NCBI GenBank assembly: GCA_017612655.1
Contig: JAGAFM010000107.1
Span: forward strand, 1 to 6,428
Direction: 5' to 3'
Length of the DNA stretch: 6,428 nucleotides
DNA from: Clostridia bacterium
GTDB lineage: Bacteria; Bacillota; Clostridia; Oscillospirales; CAG-272
Position numbers and translations under genes: made by a program. Below the pieces are notes generated by a model that worked only from the letters and a program-made list of their open reading frames with translations, was not told the origin of the DNA and made no database searches. Every line of letters begins with the position of its first letter. Within the stretch, counting starts at the first letter, position 1. Below, one piece after another: positions 1 through 4,493 of this stretch.

Positions 1-553
1 GAATGAGCTGCTTCAGAGACCAGCCCGCGCAGTATCCGGTCAGCATGGAGAGATCATGGAGATGAAGGTCCCCGCTCTTGTGAGCATTTCCGATCTCGTC
101 GTCGTAGATCTCGGTCAGCCAGTAGTTGGCCGTGATCGCGCCGGAATTGGAGAGAATCAGACCGCCCACCGAATAGGTGACCGTCGAATTCTCCTTCACG
201 CGCCAGTCGTTGATCTTCAGATAATCGTCGACCGTCTTCTTATAGTCGAGAAGCGAAGCGCCTGCGTTCCGGATCTTCTCGCGCTGTTTGCGGTACAGAA
301 TGTAGGCCTTGGCGACCTCGTCGTACCCGGCGCGGATCAGGACGGATTCCACGCTGTCCTGAATCTGTTCGACGGAAATCTTCCCGTCTTTCACCTTGGT
401 GGAAAAGTCCGCCGTTACCTTCAGAACAAGAAAGTCGAGCACCTCGTCATGGTACTCCTGATGGCAGGCATCAAATGCCTTGGTGATCGCGACACGAATC
501 TTCTGCAGATCGAAACTCGCTACGGCACCGTCTCTTTTTACTACCTCGTACAT
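1..553 (-). CDS. nrdD: Anaerobic (class III) ribonucleoside-triphosphate reductase, N-terminal part
   Basis: NrdD reduces ribonucleoside triphosphates to deoxyribonucleotides in the cytoplasm without oxygen, using a glycyl radical. Only the first 184 codons are in the window; the catalytic core and the C-terminal glycyl-radical region lie beyond the left edge. The start is the ATG at 553-551, with AGGAG (566-562) placed 8 nt upstream. Residues about 1-95 form an ATP-cone allosteric domain: it begins MYEVVKRDGAVASFDLQKIR and continues with ISVEQIQDSVE and a GYDEVAKAYILYRKQR stretch. The catalytic domain then begins with family-typical segments, namely WRVKENSTVTYS, AHKSGDLHLHDLS and GYCAGWSL. 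The nrdG gene ends 69 nt upstream on the same strand, as expected for the reductase-activase pair. The reading frame is open to the window edge with no disruption. The family identity is secure; intactness of the full gene cannot be judged. Confidence 0.95.
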   Translation of the reverse strand, partial: MYEVVKRDGAVASFDLQKIRVAITKAFDACHQEYHDEVLDFLVLKVTADFSTKVKDGKISVEQIQDSVESVLIRAGYDEVAKAYILYRKQREKIRNAGASLLDYKKTVDDYLKINDWRVKENSTVTYSVGGLILSNSGAITANYWLTEIYDDEIGNAHKSGDLHLHDLSMLTGYCAGWSLKQLI

Positions 554-561
554 AACCACAA

Positions 562-566
562 CTCCT
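562..566 (-). promoter_or_regulatory. Ribosome binding site of nrdD
   Basis: AGGAG on the minus strand, 8 nt before the nrdD ATG. It supports independent translation initiation of nrdD across the 69-nt gap after nrdG. Confidence 0.8.
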
Positions 567-573
567 ATCTCAG

Positions 574-598
574 GTCTCCCGTTGATCCGGCGGGAGAC
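574..598 (-). other. Intercistronic hairpin between nrdG and nrdD
   Basis: GTCTCCCG (574-581) and CGGGAGAC (591-598) form a perfect 8-bp inverted repeat around a 9-nt loop. It sits between the nrdG stop and the nrdD ribosome site, ending 7 nt before AGGAG on the transcript. No T-run follows, so it is not a canonical terminator. It could act as an RNA-processing or stabilising element, or modulate nrdD translation. The repeat is seen directly; the role is inferred. Confidence 0.5.
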
Positions 599-622
599 GC
601 AATAATCGACAAATTGAATGAA

Positions 623-1324
623 TCAGACGCCGCGGAGCTCCGTGTCGGGGATCCGCCGTCTGGCAAGCGCAAGCATTTCCTCAAGCACTTCCTTCGGATG
701 GGCGTGAAGCCCGGGGGCAAGCGTGCGTCCGCTGTCCGTAAAGGACTGAAGCCTGTAGCGTTTCGCGCCGGCGACCCAGTCCGCGACGGCGGCTATATCC
801 TCCGGCGTGTGATACTCCGCAACGACGGTCGTGCGGAATTCGTAATCGACGGAGGAGGAGCGAAGGAGGGAGATGCTCCGTTCGATCCCGGAAAGATCCA
901 GCCCGGGGATGCCGGAGGTCAGCGCGTACTTTTCCCTGCAGTTCTTCAGATCCATCGCCACCGAATCTGCCAGACCGGCGGACAGAACCGCTTCGAGACG
1001 CTCCGGGAAGGTTCCGTTCGTATCCAGCTTCACCGAAAAGGAAAGCCCCTTAACCTTTTCGAGAAAGGCAGGGAGCTCTTTCCAGAGAAGGGGTTCACCG
1101 CCGGTGATGCAAACCCCGTCCAGAAGGCCGCGTCGCTTGTTCAGAAAGGATAAAATCTCTTCTTCGGGAATCGATGAATTCGGGAAAGACTCGTCGAATC
1201 CGGTCACCAGATCCGCGTTGTGGCAGAAGGGACAGCGGAGATTGCAGCCCCCTGTGAACAGCGTGCAGGCGACGAATCCGGGGTAGTCCAGGAGAGTCAT
1301 CTTCTGCAGTCCGTAGAAGATCAT
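623..1324 (-). CDS. nrdG: Anaerobic ribonucleotide reductase activating protein, NrdG2-type radical SAM enzyme
   Basis: This protein cleaves S-adenosylmethionine with a [4Fe-4S] cluster to generate the glycyl radical on NrdD. The chosen start gives 233 aa beginning MIFYGLQKMTLLDYPGF. The radical-SAM cysteine motif is CNLRCPFC (Cys27, Cys31, Cys34), within CTLFTGGCNLRCPFCHN. GGEP at 75-78 is the SAM amino-group motif, followed by KLDTNG (about 99-104), VAMDLK (about 122-127) and YEFRTTV (about 161-167). This pattern and length fit the longer NrdG2 group (the TIGR02495 kind), not the roughly 155-aa enterobacterial NrdG. The frame stays open upstream to 1516, but a near-consensus promoter predicts transcription from about 1358. 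That excludes the upstream ATGs at 1366 and 1516 and leaves the ATG at 1324. GAGGAG lies 12 nt upstream, a long spacing. The nrdD gene follows 69 nt downstream, which supports the assignment. Related activases for other glycyl-radical enzymes look similar, so the nrdD neighbour matters here. Confidence 0.92.
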   Translation of the reverse strand: MIFYGLQKMTLLDYPGFVACTLFTGGCNLRCPFCHNADLVTGFDESFPNSSIPEEEILSFLNKRRGLLDGVCITGGEPLLWKELPAFLEKVKGLSFSVKLDTNGTFPERLEAVLSAGLADSVAMDLKNCREKYALTSGIPGLDLSGIERSISLLRSSSVDYEFRTTVVAEYHTPEDIAAVADWVAGAKRYRLQSFTDSGRTLAPGLHAHPKEVLEEMLALARRRIPDTELRGV

Positions 1325-1332
1325 AGCAGCAT
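1321..1332 (-). other. Possible three-codon upstream ORF overlapping the nrdG start
   Basis: On the minus strand ATG CTG CTA TGA runs from 1332 to 1321. Its TGA overlaps the nrdG ATG in an ATGA junction, in a different frame. GAGGAG (1342-1337) is 4 nt from this first ATG and 12 nt from the nrdG ATG, so both are candidate initiation sites. The sequence is certain; whether ribosomes use it is unknown, and chance is quite possible. Confidence 0.25.
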
Positions 1333-1336
1333 CACT

Positions 1337-1342
1337 CTCCTC
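1337..1342 (-). promoter_or_regulatory. Ribosome binding site of nrdG (long spacing)
   Basis: GAGGAG on the minus strand, 12 nt before the ATG at 1324. No other in-frame start codon lies between the predicted transcription start and this ATG, so the start is set despite the long spacing. Confidence 0.6.
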
Positions 1343-1364
1343 TCGACGGGTGCGGGTGAGACAC

Positions 1365-1393
1365 ATTTTACCATCTCGAACCGGGCTTGTCAA
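1365..1393 (-). promoter_or_regulatory. Sigma-70/sigma-A type promoter of nrdG-nrdD
   Basis: On the minus strand TTGACA (1393-1388) and TAAAAT (1370-1365) are separated by exactly 17 nt (1387-1371). The -35 is perfect and the -10 differs from TATAAT at one base. A seven-A tract (1404-1398) lies just upstream of the -35, resembling an UP element. The predicted start of transcription is near 1358, giving a leader of about 34 nt to the nrdG ATG. It lies between the terminator of the preceding unit and nrdG, where a promoter is expected. Confidence 0.85.
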
Positions 1394-1443
1394 GAGGTTT
1401 TTTTGTCGAAATGAAATGTTTTCGCTTGACCGAAAGAAACTAT

Positions 1444-1453
1444 TTGTGCACAA
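1444..1453. promoter_or_regulatory. 10-bp palindrome upstream of the nrd promoter, possible operator
   Basis: TTGTGCACAA is a perfect palindrome centred about 90 nt before the predicted nrdG transcription start and just past the end of the upstream terminator. It could bind a dimeric regulator. The TTGTG...CACAA ends resemble the outer arms of a Rex (NADH-sensing repressor) site, but the middle is too short for the usual Rex operator. No regulator is assigned. Confidence 0.25.
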
Positions 1454-1458
1454 TTCAG

Positions 1459-1489
1459 TAAAAGAAAAAGCCGGAAAAATCCAGCTTTT
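1459..1489 (-). terminator. Intrinsic terminator after the DMT transporter gene
   Basis: On the minus strand the transcript forms a continuous 10-bp stem (1489-1480 with 1475-1466) around a UUUU loop, including one U-G wobble. A UCUUUU tail follows. The wobble is a C-A mismatch when read on the plus strand, so the element favours minus-strand transcripts. It starts 57 nt after the transporter stop and separates that unit from the nrd promoter. Confidence 0.8.
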
Positions 1490-1545
1490 ATCGGAGAAAA
1501 CCTGCTCCCGGTGCAAACGGGAACGTATTGATATATGAAAGCAAA

Positions 1546-2427
1546 TTAAGCAAACTTTTTTGTCGGTTCCGAACCGAGAAGAACGATTGCGGAAACGATC
1601 AGGACAATACCGAATATTTTCGTCACGTCAAAGCTGTCGTGGAAGCACAGCATCCCGACAAGGCACCCGACAACCGGCTCCACCGCGACGAGAATCGCCG
1701 CCTTTCCGGAAGCCATTCGTTCCATTCCCCAGGTGTAGAACCAGAACGGAAGCGCACCCGAGATCAGGCCGATTCCGAATCCGCCGGCAATCAGTTCGGG
1801 ACGGGCGGACAGGGTTCCGAACAAAGCACCGGGGCTGCAGAACGGAAGAAAGGCAAGGGCCGCGAAGAGGAACGTGTAGAACGTGACCGTTTCGACAGAG
1901 TACCGTTTCAGGGCGAACCGGCTGAAAATGGTATACAGGGCGTAGGTTAATCCCGACCCGATTCCCGTCAGAAGAATCACGGGAGAGTGAATCGCCCCGG
2001 CGGAGAGTCCTGCCACGAGAATGCATCCGACGAACATCAGAACCAGAGCGAGATACTGCTTCGCCGTAGGTTTCTCCCGGAAGAAGAGGGCGGAGAGAAG
2101 AAGCACAAAGGCGGGACTCGTGTAAAGGAGAACCGACGCGACGGACGGTTCCGCGTTGCTGATCGTGTAGAAATAGGTGAAGTTCATCAGCGCGACGCTG
2201 ACAATTCCCGTACAGAAAAACATCCAGAGATCGCGGAACCTGATTTTGAACTTCGAACGGTCCGTGATCAGCAGAAATACCGCCATCACGAGAGCCGCTG
2301 TCGACATGCGGGCTTCCGCGATCTGGAAGGAATCCAGTCCCCCTGCAGAGAGGAACCGGACAAACAGGCTGATGACTCCCCACAGGACTCCGGACAGGAG
2401 AACGGAGCCCTCGGCGCGACGCTCCAT
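1546..2427 (-). CDS. EamA/DMT-superfamily membrane transporter
   Basis: This is a 293-aa integral membrane protein of the drug/metabolite transporter superfamily, whose members typically export amino acids, nucleotides or other small metabolites. It shows the usual tandem EamA repeat with about ten hydrophobic helices, residues about 8-140 and 150-285. First-half landmarks are SGVLWGVISLFVRFL (12-26), YTSPAFVLLLSALFFREKPT (102-121) and the following MFVGCILVAG helix. The second half has TYALYTIFSRFA (161-172) and VAVEPVVGCLVGMLCFHD (247-264), the counterpart of the conserved glutamate-proline helix. Length and topology are normal. It begins 6 nt after the stop of the DUF4349 gene. The weak ribosome site AAGGGA overlaps the last codons of that gene, so the two are probably co-transcribed and translationally coupled. 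The substrate cannot be read from sequence, and the neighbours do not indicate one. Confidence 0.9.
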   Translation of the reverse strand: MERRAEGSVLLSGVLWGVISLFVRFLSAGGLDSFQIAEARMSTAALVMAVFLLITDRSKFKIRFRDLWMFFCTGIVSVALMNFTYFYTISNAEPSVASVLLYTSPAFVLLLSALFFREKPTAKQYLALVLMFVGCILVAGLSAGAIHSPVILLTGIGSGLTYALYTIFSRFALKRYSVETVTFYTFLFAALAFLPFCSPGALFGTLSARPELIAGGFGIGLISGALPFWFYTWGMERMASGKAAILVAVEPVVGCLVGMLCFHDSFDVTKIFGIVLIVSAIVLLGSEPTKKFA

Positions 2428-2433
2428 AGGTTC

Positions 2434-3429
2434 TTATTCCCTTTCCGTCTGGTTTCCCTCGGGGGCCGGTTTCCGGTCCGCCGCGGCTTGCGCGGGGGCG
2501 GAGGAGGAAGCCGGTTTGCGCGGGTTGTTGAACTTCCGGATCAGGAACCGGATCAGGAAGATCAGAACGAGGATGAAGGCGACAAACAGAAGGATGCCGG
2601 GAAGCGATTCAGCAAACCAGACAAGGAAGTCCTCAAAACCCGAGACAAATCCGGACCAGCCGTCTCGGAAGGCGTCGCCGAGACGTTCGCCGAACGTACG
2701 GGTAACAGTGGCCGTCGGCGTGTAGCCGCTGACTTCGTCCATCCGGACCGTAATAACGGAATAGGCGATCTTCCGTTCGAGATTGTCAAGCTGCCTCTGG
2801 TAGGATTCCTTCTGATACGTAACCTCCGCCAGCTTGTCTTCGAGAACGATCAGCGATTCGATGTTGTCGGACGTCTTCATCAGTTCGAGGAGTCTTTCCT
2901 CCTGGACATTGAGACTCTCCAGCCTTGCGGAAAGATCCGTATACTGGGACGTGACGTTGTCAGCGTTGGAAACTTCGGAGGTCAGATTGCCGATGGAGCG
3001 GATTCTCGAGACCGCGGAATCCAGAGAATCGGCGGGGACGGCGATTCGGTACTGTGCGGTCCGCTGAATCACGGCGGTGGAACCGTCCGAATAATAACGG
3101 GTGTTCCCTGTCACATTGGAATACTCCACATATCCACCGAAGTCGGCCGCCACGGACTGGAGGACAGAAATGGAATCGTCAAACGCGGTGGTTTCGAGCG
3201 TCAGAGAGACGGAATACACCATCTTCTCCCCGTTTTCGGACAGCGAGGAATCGGCCGGGGACCGGGTTTCGTACGGATCGTCAGAGAGGTTCGGAACACC
3301 GGTCATCTGTTTTCCGTCGGAAATCCGGTAGGATTCGGACGGAGCCAGGCTTGCGCCGCCGCTCGAGCAGGAACAGAACAGAACCGCGGCGAAAAGAAGA
3401 GCGAGAAGGAATCCGGCAAAGCGTTTCAT
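2434..3429 (-). CDS. DUF4349-type exported, probably lipid-anchored membrane protein
   Basis: This 331-aa protein of unknown function matches the DUF4349 pattern. The N-terminus is a signal sequence (MKRF then a hydrophobic run, 4-18) ending FCSC, with Cys21 the best candidate for lipidation; the lipobox is degenerate. The DUF4349 body starts near residue 67: KMVYSVSLTLETTAF, FGGYVEYSNV (97-106), then a YRIAVPADSLD stretch (127-137). NVTSQYTDLSARLESL (158-173) leads into a charged helical coiled-coil region (about 163-222). ITVRMDEVSGY closes the domain. A single membrane helix at about 277-298 is followed by a basic patch (IRFLIRKFNN) and a disordered Ala/Pro-rich tail. The protein would therefore sit outside the membrane, held at both ends, with a short cytoplasmic tail. 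AGGAG (3442-3438) lies 8 nt before the ATG. Family resemblance is recalled from motif order, not searched; the role is unknown. Confidence 0.85.
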   Translation of the reverse strand: MKRFAGFLLALLFAAVLFCSCSSGGASLAPSESYRISDGKQMTGVPNLSDDPYETRSPADSSLSENGEKMVYSVSLTLETTAFDDSISVLQSVAADFGGYVEYSNVTGNTRYYSDGSTAVIQRTAQYRIAVPADSLDSAVSRIRSIGNLTSEVSNADNVTSQYTDLSARLESLNVQEERLLELMKTSDNIESLIVLEDKLAEVTYQKESYQRQLDNLERKIAYSVITVRMDEVSGYTPTATVTRTFGERLGDAFRDGWSGFVSGFEDFLVWFAESLPGILLFVAFILVLIFLIRFLIRKFNNPRKPASSSAPAQAAADRKPAPEGNQTERE

Positions 3430-3437
3430 CGCTGAAT

Positions 3438-3460
3438 CTCCTTTATTCCAATCATTTATA
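3438..3460 (-). promoter_or_regulatory. Ribosome site and possible -10 box upstream of the DUF4349 gene
   Basis: AAGGAG with core at 3442-3438 is well placed 8 nt before the ATG. TATAAA (3460-3455) could be a -10 box giving a leader of about 19 nt, but no convincing -35 lies 16-18 nt upstream of it. The ribosome site is solid; the promoter is tentative. Confidence 0.4.
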
Positions 3461-3505
3461 AAATGCGGTTTGCGATTATTAAGATGCCTTTACGAACAAG
3501 GATCT

Positions 3506-3519
3506 CCCGGAATACCGGG
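3506..3519 (-). other. Short GC-rich hairpin after the hydrolase gene
   Basis: CCCGG and CCGGG form a 5-bp stem around a 4-nt loop, beginning 6 nt after the hydrolase stop codon. No T-run follows on the minus strand, so it is at best a weak terminator. It leaves open whether the DUF4349 gene is read from the hydrolase promoter. Confidence 0.3.
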
Positions 3520-3525
3520 GGCGAA

Positions 3526-4362
3526 TCAGGCATCGATTCCGTAAACGAAGGCGGCATTTTCTCCCATGATTTTATCGCAGATCCGGGGCGAAAACGCGTT
3601 GAAGAAGGATTCGAAGATTCCTACCTCCAAGCCGTATTTTCCGTCTCTGGGATAATCCATGAGAGCGGGCCAGTCCGAGCCGAACATGACGCGCTCTTCG
3701 CCGAACAGGTTGTAAAACGCCGTCAGAACCGGAGTGAAAGGAGCGGGGTCCGGGGTCTGCGGCCGGTTTTCCGCTTGCAGATACAGAGCGGAGGCTTTCA
3801 TAAAGCAGTTATCGAAAGAGGAAAACGTTTTTAAAAACTCGAGATTATCTCCGTCCACTATGGGGAGGTCGCTTCTCATTCCGCCGAAATGCTCGAGCAC
3901 AAACCGGACATCCGGATTGCTGCGGATCAGATCGGGAACGTTGGCGATCAGCTGAGCCGGAGAGTTGTTGAACTCGATGACGTTGGCCTTCTTCCCTTTC
4001 AGATAGGAAAGATTCTCATACGCAAGATCGGTCGGCGGGACTTCCCCCGCGTCAGTCCGGAAACCGCGGAATTTTTCGTACTTCGTAAAAGAATCGTAGA
4101 TCGGAATGAAGTCGGGGCTGTTGAACGAAGTGTCTCCGACCGCGGCCAGAATCGACGGGCCGTCCAGTTCGTTCAGAACGAGAGAGAGCTGTTCCGGCTG
4201 CTGCGTGCATGCAACTGCAATGCAGTGGGTAATCCCGTATGGTTCCGCCTCCTCGAGAAAACGCCGCTCGTCGATCCGGAGATCGTGACGCGTCCCTTTT
4301 CTCGGCCAGGTAAAGTCCCCCAGCGCGTTGTCATAAAGATGTACATGCGTGTCGATTCTCAT
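3526..4362 (-). CDS. Amidohydrolase-2 family metal-dependent hydrolase (L-fuconolactonase-like)
   Basis: This 278-aa TIM-barrel hydrolase resembles the amidohydrolase-2 group that includes L-fuconolactonase and 2-pyrone-4,6-dicarboxylate lactonase. It begins MRIDTHVHLYD, with the HxH motif (His6, His8) on the first strand and FTWPRKG nearby (about 17-23), as in lactonase-type members. Other landmarks are RFVLEHFGGMRSD with His158, CFMKASALY (about 186-194) and MFGSDWPALMDYP (226-238), where Asp230 is the expected catalytic acid. No signal peptide is seen, so it is cytoplasmic. GGAAGG (4376-4371) sits 8 nt before the ATG. Length is typical and the frame intact. It lies alone between pnp and the DUF4349 gene, with no sugar or aromatic catabolic genes nearby. 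The substrate is therefore unknown; a lactone or similar cyclic ester is only a family-based guess. Confidence 0.85.
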   Translation of the reverse strand: MRIDTHVHLYDNALGDFTWPRKGTRHDLRIDERRFLEEAEPYGITHCIAVACTQQPEQLSLVLNELDGPSILAAVGDTSFNSPDFIPIYDSFTKYEKFRGFRTDAGEVPPTDLAYENLSYLKGKKANVIEFNNSPAQLIANVPDLIRSNPDVRFVLEHFGGMRSDLPIVDGDNLEFLKTFSSFDNCFMKASALYLQAENRPQTPDPAPFTPVLTAFYNLFGEERVMFGSDWPALMDYPRDGKYGLEVGIFESFFNAFSPRICDKIMGENAAFVYGIDA

Positions 4363-4381
4363 GTTGGTTTCCTTCCTATAT

Positions 4382-4387
4382 ATTATA
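4382..4387 (-). promoter_or_regulatory. Probable -10 box of the hydrolase gene
   Basis: TATAAT on the minus strand is a perfect -10 hexamer 20 nt before the hydrolase ATG. The predicted start of transcription near 4375 would give a leader of only about 13 nt. No good -35 is present at 16-18 nt spacing (the 17-nt position reads ACGAAA), and there is no extended -10 TG. An activator-dependent or chance match is possible. Confidence 0.4.
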
Positions 4388-4426
4388 AAGAACCGCCGGA
4401 TCCGTTTCGTGGCTCCGACACGGGAA

Positions 4427-4474
4427 GAGTCCGGGATGGAAAGCCGCTCATTTCGCGGTCTCCGGCCCGAACTC
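4427..4474 (-). terminator. Long imperfect hairpin after pnp, terminator-like without U-tract
   Basis: On the minus strand GAGTTCGGG (4474-4466) pairs with CCCGGACTC (4435-4427) through 9 bp including one U-G wobble. After a 2x2 internal loop, GGAGACCGC (4463-4455) pairs with GCGGCTTTCC (4447-4438) with one bulged base, closing a 7-nt loop. The structure starts 20 nt after the pnp stop. The wobbles become C-A mismatches on the plus strand, so it fits minus-strand RNA. The downstream bases (TTCCCG) lack a T-run, so it may protect the 3' end or act as a weak or factor-dependent terminator. Confidence 0.45.
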
Positions 4475-4493
4475 TTTGTTTCTGATAATCAGG

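Noticed and set aside
56..1153. 365-codon open frame on the plus strand
   Set aside because: It is antisense to nrdD and nrdG, both secure, and its translation has no recognisable motif.
1376..1404. Plus-strand terminator suggested by a T-run at 1398-1404
   Set aside because: The only stem before it is 4 bp, no plus-strand gene precedes it, and the run is better explained as the A-tract of the minus-strand nrd promoter.
1425..1455. Possible plus-strand promoter (TTGACC, then ACAATT after 18 nt)
   Set aside because: The hexamers are weak and no plus-strand gene follows; it lies antisense to the terminator region.
1325..1516. N-terminal extension of NrdG to the ATG at 1516
   Set aside because: It would cross the terminator of the preceding unit and the nrd promoter, and its translation does not resemble the family N-terminus.
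1325..1545. Paired NrdR boxes controlling nrdG-nrdD
   Set aside because: I looked for two 16-bp AT-rich ACAC...GTGT-type repeats at about three helical turns and found no convincing pair.
1628..2383. 251-codon minus-strand frame inside the transporter gene
   Set aside because: It is an out-of-frame shadow of the EamA gene: Arg/Ser-rich, no membrane segments, no family resemblance.
1987..3435. 482-codon open frame on the plus strand across the DUF4349 and transporter genes
   Set aside because: It is antisense to two genes with clear family signatures, is rich in Arg/Gly/Glu typical of a shadow frame, and shows no recognisable domain.
4482..4492. CTGATAATCAG palindrome just after the pnp stop
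   Set aside because: The arms are 5 bp around a single base, too tight for an RNA hairpin, and there is no promoter context for an operator.
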